From assembly GCA_022494885.1 (NCBI GenBank), contig JAGVSM010000465.1, positions 62,001 to 126,000 of the forward strand: a stretch of DNA of 64,000 bases, written 5' to 3'. Position 1 is the first letter of the stretch; each line of letters opens with the position of its first letter. The translations under genes were made by a program, and so were the position numbers. Positions 1 through 10,529 of the stretch are shown in pieces. Source of the DNA: Micrasema longulum (lineage: Eukaryota > Arthropoda > Insecta > Trichoptera > Brachycentridae). The notes under the pieces are model-generated. The model searched no databases. It worked only from the letters and a program-made list of their open reading frames with translations, and had not been told where the DNA came from.

Positions 1-872
1 GCTTAAAAGGTTTAATAGGGTGACCATTACAGTGGAACATCGTATGAAGGACTATATTGGAAGTTTGTTTGATTATTGTAATCAATAATCCTTTAATAAG
101 GAACAATATTTTTTAAAGATTTGTAAGTAAGATTTAACTCCTGTATTTTTATTAGTCATGATTTAAATTGGTTGGGTGATTTGCGAATTCAGATAAATTA
201 TTATTACGAAGACACCTCATATTATGTTCTTTAACACGAATATCCTAATTTCTTGATGTTCTTCCAACGTAAACTGAAGTACAAGAATGGCATTTTAATC
301 GGTAAAAACCTGAATTATTTAATTTTTTAAATCTTTATTATTTAGCAATAATTTACCAATATTGTTATTTGTATTAAAATCAGGTTTGATATTATTTGGT
401 AAAAATTTGGATACATTTGTGAATATAGTATTTACATAATGTATAATATTTTATCAGCGATGTTTTTTTGTTGTTTTATTCATGGAATTGCATTTTACAT
501 AAAGAAATAGCTAGCTTTGACTTCGAGTATGTAGGATTTAGAACTTTTCATCGACCAGCTTTGAAACATTGTCAAACTGATGGTTAACAATTGTTTATAT
601 TTTATACAGAGGAAATCACAAGTTGACTACCCTGATTCTGACACTAGCTGGGGTTGTTACTCACCTCGGTTACTATTGGTTGAGTTCTGGTGTCTAATTC
701 CTATTAAATAAGTTATATACTCGTACATAAAACAGAACAAAAAGCGTGAAATTGATTTTGTTATGATTTTAATTATATATGTAATTGTTGTTAAAACTAC
801 AGTACCTTTGTACTTATAGTAGATTTGGGATTGAGTTTGTGTTATTCAAGGAAATATTTTTATTTGTTCCAG
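1..872. other. AT-rich non-coding DNA, probably intron of the gene ending at 1753
   Basis: No convincing coding frame, RNA gene or repeat was recognised. The stretch ends in a polypyrimidine tract and AG (871-872), which serves as the acceptor for the exon that follows. It is therefore best read as the 3' part of an intron. Confidence 0.5.
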
Positions 873-1753
873 ATGGGTATAATCGCAGTCATCCGGAATC
901 CTCAGCTACTCCAAGCACTAATTTCGTAAGCCCCATCAAACCAGGCCTGTCTCACCCGATACCGATTCCTGGACATCCGCCAAGAATGCCAACGTTCTTC
1001 CAGCAACACCCTCTTTCACACTCTCAGCTTCAGTCCCTCTCAGAACCAAATCAAGCACACGCGTATGCTCAAAATAGATTGGCAACGTCTTGGTTGCATC
1101 ATCAATTGCATTTAGCTTCGCAGGGAGGCCAATTGTTGAAACCTAGCCCAGTTTCTCCGTGGCAAAATGTCATGCTCGGATGCAGAGCCCAAGAATCAAA
1201 AGCTCCATACTTTCCCTACGCCTCCCTTCCGAGCGATGGTATGTTCAACAGATTACCGAGACACCCCAACTTCGAGACGCATATACCAGCACCGAACAAA
1301 TTAAATAACTCGATGATCGGGAGTGATGATTCCTTCGACAAAACATCAGAAATAGATGAAGACGAAGAGGTCCAGATAGTCCCAGCGGTCAAACCAGAAA
1401 TGAGCAACGCTAAAAAGAAGAACCCATATTCGATAGAAGAACTTTTAAAGAAACCGTCTAAGTTGGTAAAACATTCCCCAGAAAGGGTTGAGATGACAAA
1501 TTCCGTAATTCTTCGACAGCCTTGCGGAATATTACTGTCCAATGAATCAGAAAGCGCTTTCGTCCGAATCGAGTCACCAAAGATGGAAAGATCCTCAGCT
1601 TCTGACCATAGTCTGAGTCCAGGAAGTTACAGAGGATCACCCGACAGTTGTTATGCCGAAAATTATGTTTCTGATGATCATGGGAGAAATAGTTGCGATG
1701 AAGTCATAGACATAGGTAATAGCCAATCGTCTTCTACGGCAATAGAAGTGTAG
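873..1753 (+). CDS. Terminal coding exon of an eh1-motif transcription factor, possibly unc-4-like homeobox (partial)
   Basis: This frame codes for 293 residues after a splice acceptor (TTTGTTCCAG, AG at 871-872) and ends at TAG 1751-1753. The frame also reads leftward into the intron, but no ATG start is present, so the upstream exons lie outside the window. The protein is rich in Pro, His, Gln and Ser, has an acidic stretch (EIDEDEEVQIV), and ends in a Ser-rich tail. At 1421-1456 it reads NPYSIEELLKKP, which resembles the eh1 Groucho-recruiting motif found C-terminal to the homeodomain in UNC-4/Uncx proteins. That makes a nuclear repressor likely and unc-4 a candidate, but no homeodomain is visible, so the family is inference. 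Other eh1-bearing homeobox or T-box/forkhead factors remain possible. The frame is intact, and its GC content is higher than that of the flanks. Confidence 0.72.
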
Positions 1754-1930
1754 TTTAATATGAGATTCACATAAATCTTAGAAGCTAGCGAAATGTGTCA
1801 TTCACACAACAGTTTACGTACTATGTATATAATTTAAACTTCAGAAACTATGTACAAACATTATTTTTCCTTTCCGCTACAAATTTATGAAACTGTTAAA
1901 TAAATAAAATAAAAGCTGTAACATAAAGTA
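1754..1930 (+). promoter_or_regulatory. 3' UTR with clustered poly(A) signals
   Basis: This follows the TAG stop of the terminal exon. Three overlapping AATAAA hexamers occur at 1899-1904, 1903-1908 and 1908-1913, so transcript 3' ends are expected within about 15-30 bases. This fits the exon being the last one. Confidence 0.55.
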
Positions 1931-2224
1931 CAATTTAAAACAAAACAATAAGACCTTAAAACATATGTTTAGTAAGACGTACTGCTAAAAAAATATGGTT
2001 GAAAATCGGAGCATTTCTTAGGGCAAAAAAATGTATGATAAAAATAATTGTTTGGTCGAAAATTCCTTAGATTTCGTAATCATTGTAAATTGGCGTCGTT
2101 GTTAGAAAATGTTACAAACAAGTAATTTAATATGAAGTGTTATATATATATTTAAATTTAAATTCATCTCATTTTCATATTATTGTTTCAAAATTACTTA
2201 TAATATTTAAAACGGTTATTTATT
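1931..2224. other. AT-rich intergenic DNA
   Basis: Nothing recognisable; only simple A/T-rich sequence after the 3' UTR. Confidence 0.4.
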
Positions 2225-2355
2225 ATGCATACGAAAATAATCATCAGCATTTCATTACACACACAAAGGTGCATAGGACACTGAATCGATACACCAATCG
2301 CAGCATCTCTCGATCATTATAAATAAGATAATTAGTCCTATGTTTCAGGTGTAGG
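2225..2355 (-). repeat. SINE1 3' part, degenerate
   Basis: Read on the minus strand this matches the tRNA-unrelated half of SINE1. It shows the family words for GCACCAATGCAGTGCC and ATTAGGTGC in decayed form, and the sequence near 2325-2355 corresponds to the CACCTGAAACATAGGAC segment. The tRNA-like head is missing, so this is a truncated old copy. Confidence 0.5.
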
Positions 2356-2639
2356 CCAGGAACAAAAATAATAATATACAAAACAAATATATTTGATTGG
2401 ATTATAAAAAATGCCACGTATCTAGGTTTAAGAGTGCAAAAATAAATATCTGTATTTATAAAAAAATAATGATCCAAACAAAAAACATATAAATATCCAA
2501 TTCTATTGCATGTTGTTGGTGTTAAAAATTTAATTCAAGTATTTTTTTGTATTGTTTTCAAAATATTTATTTATTTATTTACTCTTTCATGTTTCTGTTA
2601 GCATCTGGTTAATAAACATCTACATAATCAACACATTAG

Positions 2640-2912
2640 CATACTAAAAACTAAATTAAGAAACGTTTTAAAATAATAAAAAAACATTGAAAAAATTAAA
2701 TGGTTTCTTACTCTTGCAGAGCGCGGAGCAAGTTATCCCCTCCGCGCTTCTCTTTTCACTTTTGCAGAAGTAAGCAACCATTCTGCTAAAGAAAATATTT
2801 CTCTTTCAGATTTGAAACGCTTCTATTTTATTTTTTTTACATGCCAATATGCCTTCGTGCACAAAACGATCAGGGTGGTTTCAGATGTGACAGGGTTACC
2901 ATACACACTGTA
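2640..2912. mobile_element. M1 inverted-repeat element (MITE), left arm decayed
   Basis: The right end has the M1 terminal sequence (TTCAGATGTGACAGGG ... CACTG) followed by TA. A subterminal stem is seen in AATGGTTTCTTACT (from about 2699) pairing with AGTAAGCAACCATT (about 2769-2782), around a GC-rich loop. The complete copy at 39719-40077 sets the family structure. Non-autonomous; no coding capacity. Confidence 0.55.
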
Positions 2913-2964
2913 TTATTAAACAAACTTGTGTTTCAATTAAAATATTATTTATAAAATCTAAATT

Positions 2965-3235
2965 TATTGCAACAGAGAGGGGAAAAAATGAGAAGGGAAT
3001 ACGGAAGTCTAGGCATTTACAGGACTTATGACCTGTCACTTGCTGGCTTCTTTTTTTACCAGTTAGTTAATTCAACAAAGTTTTGAGTATGTCCAAACGT
3101 TTGCAGACTGGCTGACCTCAAAAATGTTTTCCCTCTCTGTAGCAACAAATTTAGATCAAAATAACTCCCTAAGGAGGAAATTCAGCCAGTCTGCAAACAT
3201 TTTGACATACTCTAAACTTTGTTGCATTATTAGTT
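2965..3235. repeat. R2 interspersed repeat, rearranged as an inverted pair
   Basis: It starts with the R2 signature (CAACAGAGAGG, then AAGTCTAGGCATTTACAGG and TGACCTGTCA). An inverted copy of the upstream part follows: GAGTATGTCCAAACGTTTGC (from about 3086) is the reverse complement of the text near 3190-3225. R2 recurs at 8440, 14480, 33155, 34670, 35425, 36335, 48215, 48650 and 49308. Its class is unknown. Confidence 0.6.
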
Positions 3236-3690
3236 AATTCATTGTTAAATGTTGAGTATGACAATATCGTAACACATAATAAAATACCAATTCGGTTCTT
3301 TTTTTATTTATCCTAAATAATTAAAACAATACGTATCAATGCATTTTTTAAGAATGGTTAATCATGATTATTCCATTGCTACATATTTATAAAATAATGC
3401 AGTTTTGTATAATTTCAACCCTAATCTTTGAAATATATTATTTTGTTAATTATGTAGATATTGTAATTATTATTTTTAATTGTCGATTATTTATGTAACA
3501 GTAAAACTTTATGCATTACCAGTGCATGATTCGTCCTAGAGAAACCAGTTAAATGAATAGGTAGGTACTAGTAATAATAAGAATTATTATTATTGACCAG
3601 CATAGAAGTAAATTAAATTATTTAAATTTAAAAAAAACTTGTAAAATGTATAAATATTATAGTAAATGCAATCAGAATACCGTGTATTAT
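3236..3690. other. AT-rich intergenic DNA
   Basis: No coding frame, RNA gene or named repeat was recognised. Confidence 0.35.
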
Positions 3691-3699
3691 TTTTCATGA

Positions 3700-3985
3700 C
3701 CCATTTTTATCAGCTAGATCAGACCAGTCACTTAATTATATGGATTTATCAATGATAAAAGAGTTGTAAATGATTTCCGGTTTACGGTAAATCAACGGAC
3801 CAATCAGCAGAAATAACCGGGAAGAAGCAGAAGAGAACTTGAGACGACACACGCAGAGTAATTTCAGAAATACAAAACTTTAAAAAATCGTAACCCAGAT
3901 AATACGATAAAAAAATAAATATATTAGCTTAGTTTAATAATGTATCAAGAAACAAAAATCACTTAACTTGCTCATTTCGTAAATC
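3700..3985 (+). mobile_element. M2 element, 3' part
   Basis: The copy shares the M2 body (GGACCAATC, AGAACTT, ACACGC, GAGTAATTTCAGAAATACAA) and the end ACTTGCTCATT with the fuller copies at 13619-14050 and 52567-52948. The left part is absent or too decayed to see. Confidence 0.5.
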
Positions 3986-4699
3986 CATGGAGGCAGGGGC
4001 TTTTCCCCCCTTCCCTCCAGGATTACAGGGGTTAAACGGGTTTTTAAAAAACTAAATTGTGGCTACCCCTCAGGATGCTAAGCAGATATTTCGAAATTTC
4101 CAATAATAAATTCAATCAATCTATTCGTTCATTAATTGATTTATTAATTCATAAATTCATTTATTTATTTATTAATTTATTCAATTACGAATTCATTTAA
4201 ATAAATTACTGCATTGAAATTCGTGATAATAAATTTAGTAATCGAATGCATTCGACTGAATCGTCTCTAATCTAGTCTAAACACTCGTCCGTTTAAAACT
4301 GTATTCTTCATCTGCCCAGACAGAATTGAGTCCACCACCTTTACCTTATATTTTATAAAAAAATATTTCAATAGAGATTAACAACTCTTTGAGGACAAAA
4401 AATGGAAATTTAAAAATTTACAGATCTTTTACCCTATCATTGGTTGGTAGTTCGTATTACACAGTATAAAAAGTGATCATTTATTATTTTCGCTAACCAT
4501 CCTGTCTTTGTCAAAACACCCATATTTAATATTTCATTTATCACGATTTCATAGAACATAATGGCTTCCGTATCGAATACGAACTGAACATATGACAATA
4601 TTAGCAATAATATGAAAAGGACGGCTTTCTTGCCGTATGTACAGAATATTACGGATAGAACTGCAGAAATTCTAAAAAAACACAGTATTTAACCAGGTC

Positions 4700-4862
4700 G
4701 CGGACTATTTGTTTGCGGTCATTCCACTGGCTCGTTTCGATCATATGATGTCGATATGACAAGTAGGTAGAACATACTGAGGTAAGATACAGGATAGTAC
4801 AGAAGTTAAGTATACCGTCTCGATATATACAGATGAAGATGGCGTTCATAATCGAGGCACAG
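4700..4862 (-). mobile_element. M3 (hAT-like) terminal fragment
   Basis: On the minus strand the text runs CTGTGCCTCGATTATGAACG and onward for about 130 bases, close to the M3 left end at 57410-57540. The small open frames here are part of the repeat and are not taken as genes. The opposite end of the copy was not located. Confidence 0.5.
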
Positions 4863-5130
4863 ATCCAACGGGGAGAAGCCCGTTAGAATCGGGAGTGCAT
4901 CTGTCGAGCATGTCCTATATGCTCTACCAAGAGCAAGAAGAGGTTGCCTTTGTCCACTTAAAATAATTCGCCTAAAATATTTCAACCAACATCGGTGTGC
5001 CCAACAGCCGGCTGCATAGCATACGATGTCCAGGAAAATGGATTTATAATAGAGCGTTAAATTTTCAAATGACAATATTTTACAAGACGGTATTTACAAG
5101 CTAAATTTATAAAAAGCTCTATAGCGTAGG

Positions 5131-5300
5131 CAGCGCCGTAGCTAGGGGTCATGAGGGCGCCTGAAAAGATTTTGATTTTGCGCTCCCAAGACTTATTTTC
5201 TAGAGAAAGAGAAAAAAGGCTTTAGGTCTGCAAAGTGCGCACCTCTGAGAGTTGTGCCCCTGGTAGCAGTCCGTCGGGCCCGCCGTTAGCTACGACATTG
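5131..5300. mobile_element. Short hAT-like MITE
   Basis: The ends are imperfect inverted repeats: CAGCGCCGTAGCTAGGG on the left and TTAGCTACGACATTG on the right. The interior is GC-richer than its surroundings (GGGCGCC, GTGCGC). The CAGTGGCGTAGCTA-type end is common among non-autonomous hAT elements. No duplication of the target was confirmed. Confidence 0.45.
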
Positions 5301-6868
5301 GGAGTAGGTATGTCGATCGGGCAGATTGTCAAAAAAATTACAACGAGAGTAAAAGAGCTCACGATTGCACGGATACTCCGAAAAATTGGCTTTGGCCAAA
5401 CATCACTTAAAAACGGGTCATAAGTTTTTTTCGAGCCGGTAATAGGGAGACTGAAAAGTCACCAATCTCCATTGGTGAAAGAAGCGATCGAGATTCCTAG
5501 CATCCAGATATAAATAAACGATAAGTATAGATTTCCAAATAAATATGCTGCATATAGCAAAAACTGCGCCACTGTACAAATCCAAACAAACGTTGGAAAA
5601 GAGTGTGAACGACATAAGTACGGAAAAACATGACGCATCTGAATGGCCTGTGAATGTAAAAAAAATAATGAAATTATCAGTAACTTGTTTTACGAATAAA
5701 CAAAAATAATGCCCTATAACTGTTTAGTTTATATTTATACACTAATAAAATAGAATGAAGTAAAATTACACAAAGGACACAAATTGCATCTATAATATTT
5801 ATTAGTACCGTGTTCAATGTATTTTTGAAATTATCACAATATTTGTAGTGCCATCTATGAAATTCAGCATAAAGCATTTGGCCATCTTATAAAAGATGTA
5901 AAAAGGAAACAAAATTATTCAGGGTAAAACTTTTAAAGATTATGATTTTAATATACACAATCAAACGTGTTATTCTACGTTATATTTGTTTTATAAAAAA
6001 CAAAAAATACTAATTTTTCATTTATTTGTTGCTAAATAGCGAATCGGTTAATAAAATAATACTCACCTATTGATATTATCTGGAAGCTTTTTACCTTACA
6101 CTTAACTATTAAAATAATATCCAAGTAAATACTACGTTTTTTAAAAGAGTCACTCATTCGTTCAACTCATTTATTATTCAGAGCTTTTAAAATAAGTTTA
6201 TTTAATGTTCACAATGGCAAAATATTTATATATTTTATTTTTTTGACCATCAGAATGTTTTACTGCCATCTGTTGTTAAATTTCTGAAACAAATTAAAGA
6301 CCATCTTTCAAAACTGACAGAAATGTGTGTGTTTTGTGTTATTTCTCGTTTCCTGCCTCTGGCCGCTGGTTTTTGTTATGATCTTTTCCTAGTTAAACTG
6401 CTGTGCTTTCTAAATGGGTCGGGCAAATAATAATAATGTGTGGAATTTTAATGCAAACTATTTTGTATCGTAACGCAGGTGTGTTCAGGTATTCGGTATT
6501 CAGTGCATTGTGGGTTTCGCGCGGTGATCGGTTGTCTTACAACTGCGACTGTTGGAAACAAACTTATAAAAAGTTTGTACAAAGTCAAGAAAATAGCGAT
6601 TTGCACCGTAGTTTTGCTTAAGTTTTTCTAGTGAATATTTTTATAATACGTGTGCAATGTACAAACAGTTAAATACATCGTAACATTAAAATATTATGTG
6701 AAACAAAACTTGTTTTTAAAACTACACGGTTTCGAATGTGAACAGTAATAATTATTACGTGTCCTGATATCTCGTATTTGACGTTTAATTTGTGCAGATT
6801 GTTAGGTTAGGAGTAGGCCATTACGAGGCTCATTTGTTTTGAAGTTTTCTTGTTTTTTTTCTTCCAAA
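5301..6868 (+). promoter_or_regulatory. Upstream region and presumed 5' UTR of the LHFPL gene
   Basis: No coding gene was recognised between the short MITE and the LHFPL start codon. The promoter and transcription start should lie here, unless there is an upstream non-coding exon. The last few hundred bases (6300-6868) are less repetitive than average and contain GC-richer patches near 6350 and 6500. No TATA box could be assigned with confidence. Confidence 0.3.
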
Positions 6869-7271
6869 ATGGGGTCCAAAATTGAGTATGTTGAACCAAC
6901 GCACATGTACGCTACGAATTATGTCAGGAACGCCAAAGCAATTGGAGTCCTTTGGGCCATTTTCACAATTTGCTACGCTATTATAAGTGTAGTGATATTT
7001 ATTACTCCAGAATGGATCGGAGATATGGAATCGGAAAATTCCGGAAGGTTCGGGATCTGGCAGTTCTGTAAAGTTGTTGACAGCGGGGAGGTTTGCACTG
7101 GAAGGCTCGAAGACTTTTTCTCTATTCCTGGAATGATTTTCCAGATTGTGACGGTTCTGATGGGATTTAGTGTTATTGTGGCACTGTTTACAATCTGCAC
7201 TATGTTTTTGTTTTTCTTCTGCAAATCGACAACCGTCTTCCATATTTGCGGATGGATGCAGATGCTGTCAG
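6869..7271 (+). CDS. Lhfpl: LHFPL tetraspan protein, exon 1 (start codon, TM1-TM3 begin)
   Basis: This exon codes for residues 1-134 of an LHFPL-family four-pass membrane protein, a claudin-like group whose members act in mechanosensory and synaptic membrane complexes in other animals. The start is ATG 6869 in the context CAAAATGG; the frame has no earlier ATG, only TTG at 6839. TM1 is about residues 24-46. The first extracellular loop has the claudin-like FGIWQFC motif (61-67) with Cys67 and Cys76. TM2 is about 87-117, and TM3 begins at about 124. The exon ends TCAG|GTAAAC at 7271 in phase 1, and the first base joins CC of exon 2 to make Ala135. The family call rests on the topology, the loop cysteines and the length. 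Which paralogue it is cannot be decided. Confidence 0.9.
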
Positions 7272-7440
7272 GTAAACAATGATCAACATGATCAAAATAC
7301 TATTTTTTTCATTGATTTACTAATATTTATTTAAGTATTTATTATGTTTTTATTGTGTCCAAAAGTTTTTAGGCAAGCACTGAGCCCTGAATTAAACGCA
7401 ATGAATTTCATAGGTGCGAAGGTTTTCATGATCACTGTTA

Positions 7441-7624
7441 TCAATATGTTTCTTTTTTAGGTGATACTGTGTGTGTTGGATTTGTTTCGACGTTTCGGCT
7501 ACCATTGCAGGAGCTATCTTCAAGGTAAATTCAGGGTTACCCTGAAGATGGCTCCTGCAATGGCAGTCAAAACGTCGGAACCAATCCAACACTCACGGTA
7601 TCACCTAAAAAAGAAACATATTGA
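7441..7624. mobile_element. Snap-back (near-palindromic) element
   Basis: The left arm, starting TCAATATGTTTCTTTTTTAG, is the inverted partner of the right arm ending CTAAAAAAGAAACATATTGA. Pairing continues inward through GACGTTT, CCATTGCAGGAGC and ATCTTCAAGG to a loop centred near 7532. The arms are about 80 bases each with a few mismatches. Transcribed from either strand this would fold into a long hairpin, and it lies just inside the first intron. The two small overlapping open frames are artefacts of the palindrome. Confidence 0.8.
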
Positions 7625-7799
7625 CAATGAATATCATCAATACTATCAGCGTAGATTGTATAAATCAGTAATGTATGCTTTTTTATATCATTTCTGTTCT
7701 AAAAATCTCAATATTTTTTAGGATATTTACTTTCACACATAGTTTTCATATGTATGTTTTAATTGGGTGTGAAAATTCCATAAAGACATTCATATATTT

Positions 7800-7960
7800 T
7801 TATTTATAACCCCTTACGGATTACATTCCTTCAACAAAATATTTTTTTCTTTTTTAAATTTATAATTATTCTATTGTTGATGAAAATATTTTTTACATCT
7901 GTTGTTAATGTGGTCTGAGTCTTTTACATATTATTTTAGTTGAGGTTTCGCGCCTACTTG
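7800..7960 (-). repeat. LINE 3'-region-like repeat shared with 23545-23700
   Basis: Both places read ACCC(C)TTACGGATTACAT followed by similar AT-rich text ending in GTCTGA(G/A)TCTTTT. No coding part is attached here. Probably the decayed 3' region of a non-LTR retrotransposon in reverse orientation, by analogy with its other copy. Confidence 0.4.
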
Positions 7961-8099
7961 GACGTCCCTATTTCCTATAGAAATATTATTATTTTACTTA
8001 GGGATAAGAATTTTCGAGCTGGTTGTTTCATTGGCCCTAAAGGGCTCGGTCAATCGGCTCTTTGGACCTCATCTGGCGAACCACTTAAATTTTATTTTT

Positions 8100-8395
8100 G
8101 TATTTATTGGATTTGATCGTGCAATGTCCTTCTCGGTCTACCTCGTTTTCTGCATCTATCAACATTCGCATCGAAAATCCTCTTAGCCGTTCTTGCGCTG
8201 TCCATTCGCTCTACACGTCCAAACCGACGCAGCACCTTACATGCATGTCTTACCCTTATGAAGTGCACGGATCTCGACATTTGTGCATCTATCATACATC
8301 GTTTTACCACAAATTCGCCCGAGAGTTCGCATTTCGACAGCATTCAACCTACTTTTATAATTATGTTCCCAATTCCATACTTTGACCTCAGTCAT
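8100..8395 (-). pseudogene. RTE-like LINE, reverse transcriptase C-terminal fragment
   Basis: On the minus strand a 79-residue frame (8343-8104) contains RRFGRVERMDSARTAKR and GRPRRTLHDQIQ, typical of the C-terminal end of insect RTE-like ORF2 (GHVERM ... GRPRRTW). The start and everything upstream are missing. A related fragment lies at 32232-32710 (+) and another at 51660-51960 (-). Dead copy. Confidence 0.65.
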
Positions 8396-8439
8396 ATCTC
8401 AAAATATGACATTTGCAAATAACTGCCTTTTTAAATTTA

Positions 8440-8600
8440 TTTCAACAGAGAGGAAAAACATTTTTGAGAAGCGAATATGGAAGTCTAGGCATTTACAGGG
8501 CTTATGACCTGTCATTGGCTGGTTTGCGCATTGGTCATGCGCTTTGTAGCTGCACGATGATTGGTTATCTAACTTTTTTACATCAACTTTAAAATACCTA
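8440..8600 (+). repeat. R2 repeat copy
   Basis: Contains AACAGAGAGGAAAAACATTT, AAGTCTAGGCATTTACAGGG and TGACCTGTCATTGGCTGG. The downstream part of R2 (GTGGCCACTTTACACACTG) resumes at about 8990, so the copy is split by the tandem block at 8535-8975. Confidence 0.6.
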
Positions 8601-8975
8601 AATTTTGTAAATGGGGTCTTGAACTCTAATCGTCTATGCGCTTAGTAGCTGCAAGACGTGTTGTAATCTTACTCCTTTTTATTATTCATATTATTCATTT
8701 TTTTTAGTATCATAAATACACTAAATTTATTTGTCAATTTTTAAAATGTGTAAATGGGGGCTAAATTTCTAACTGTCTATTCGCTCTGTAGCTGCAAGAC
8801 GTCCTGTAATCTAGCTCCTATCTGTTATAATTTTGATTGATCTTAATTGAAAACGAGGAACTAGAATCCCAACCGTCCATGCGCTCTGTAGCTGCAAGAC
8901 GTACTGGGATATTTATTAATTGTACAGCGCCCTTGGGGTGATTTTCACAAAAATGGCGCTATATAAATGATCCAA
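8535..8975 (+). repeat. Imperfect tandem repeats ending in a LINE-type 3' hairpin
   Basis: Units of about 110-130 bases recur, each carrying a word like CGCTCTGTAGCTGCAAGACG (near 8545, 8640, 8790 and 8885). The block ends with AGCGCCCTTGGGGTG ... AAAATGGCGCTATATAAATGA, the inverted GCGCC hairpin common at CR1/L2-like LINE 3' ends. It interrupts R2. A further single unit-like word occurs near 61280. Confidence 0.55.
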
Positions 8976-8984
8976 TTATATATA

Positions 8985-9095
8985 TTTAAGTGGCCACTTT
9001 ACACACTGTGTAACATTCACCATTCTGCCCATGTTTGAACATCCACATTTCCTCAACAATTCCATCTGTTGACTTTTGTGAAGTAAACGAACTGC
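8985..9095 (+). repeat. R2 repeat, distal part
   Basis: Matches GTGGCCACTTTACACACTGTG, CACCATTCTGCCCA, CCATCTGTTGACTTTTGTGA of R2. It is the downstream continuation of the copy at 8440-8600. Confidence 0.55.
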
Positions 9096-9339
9096 CTTTT
9101 TGCTTATAACGGCAGTATAGCACTAAAATAGTGGCTACACTTTCTGATGCCTATTTCATTTTGGCTAAAATCTGATATAGGCACTTCTAGCTCTAACCCT
9201 GAGATTTAATTCTCCAGATCTCCAGACAGTCCAGATAGGAGAAAGTATTTTTTTATTTTTTGTTTAGTTTTTGACGGGCTTGCGGCCAAATGGCAATTTC
9301 CAAATAAATAAAAGTTCAGTTTTTATAATTTAAGTAACA

Positions 9340-9800
9340 AAACATATTAAATAGAAAAGAGATAATCTCTCTGCTGTCTAATTTTGAGCCATTTCAGTTG
9401 TCTATGAAAATCAGAAATGTGGTCATATTTCCTAAGACCAAAAATGTACCTTATACATGTATTCTGAAGTCGTTCAAGTTTATCGAGTTGCTCACAGCTT
9501 AAATCAGTCATGGAAACATCAGCGTAATCTAGAATGGGTAGTAGTAATGCTTGTACCAGAGTGCATTTAGTATTAATGGGTAAGAATTTTTGCAACCTTC
9601 TAAGAGAGTGTAAACTGAAAAATATCTGCATGAGCTCGCCAGCATAGATGTTTATCCATTAGTACTCCTAGATTTTTTATAGATTTCCTGTATTGGATAT
9701 TTGTACCATTGACATTAATAGGATTAAGTTATGATACGTCTAACTTACTAAGCAATCTCCAGCAATTTAATATGGCCGTTTCTACAATCTCTATTCTGTT
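9340..9800 (-). pseudogene. Jockey/CR1-like LINE, reverse transcriptase C-terminal fragment
   Basis: The minus-strand frame 9631-9347 reads LLLPILDYADVSMTDLS and LDKLERLQNTCIRYIFGLRK, the post-catalytic part of non-LTR reverse transcriptases. The flanking bases up to about 9800 look like the decayed preceding segment. There is no active-site block and no intact start. Confidence 0.65.
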
Positions 9801-10327
9801 AAGTAATACGTAATACTATTTTTATTTACGTAGGTTATGTAGGCAGTAAAATAACTAAAGGCATTTATGACACAAAACTAACAATCGCGGCACTGGTTGT
9901 TTCACAAGACTACTCTTTACGGTAAGTATTTGTTATTTTGTTGATTCAAACGCTATTGTAGTACCGATAAACGACAGCACTAAATTGCCTGAAGAAAGTG
10001 CATTGAAAAAATAAGTATATACTACGACTATACAGACAATATTGCTTCGAATCTTTGCTTCATATAATGACAACGCTGATGATTCAACGTCAAATGGTGT
10101 ATAAAACTGCTGCAAAAACTGAAATAAAACCAATACAGTTTGGTCCATTCAACCTAATTAAGTGTTTTGGGTAATCCTTAAGTTCGTAATAATGTTATGA
10201 ATGAAAACCATCATGTTTGATTTCACGTGTTCATATTTTTTTACGTTAAATCATCAGTGTGGCCATGTATGAAGCAAAAATTAGTCGCATGGAATTTTTT
10301 TTTTTTTTTTTAGTGAAAAAAGAAATA

Positions 10328-10492
10328 TTAGCGTTCTTATAATTAACACAAATATTTCAATTTTGGTGGCCATTTTCAACGAGTAAATAACCCACTATTA
10401 GAAAATGGAAATCAAGTTGGGGTAGAGTGGGGTTTGAACCTTGGGCCTCTGGCCCGTGAGTCCGCAGCAATAGGCACAGGACCACAACCCGA
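10328..10492 (-). repeat. SINE2 copy (tRNA-derived)
   Basis: On the minus strand it starts GGGTTGTGGTCCTGTGCC, has a B-box-like GGTTCAAACCC, and continues CACTCTACCCCAACTTGATT and on to AACACAAATATTT. Same layout as the copies at 26849, 39549 and 52111. The head resembles a tRNA with A and B boxes, so it was copied by Pol III transcription. Confidence 0.75.
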
Positions 10493-10529
10493 TTCATATT
10501 AATATCCCCAAATTAACCACTCTCTAGGG

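Noticed and set aside
6403..6621. 72-residue frame upstream of the LHFPL start
   Set aside because: No conserved features; more likely 5' UTR or promoter sequence.
7392..7721. Two similar 66- and 86-residue frames on opposite strands
   Set aside because: They resemble each other because the DNA is a near-perfect palindrome.
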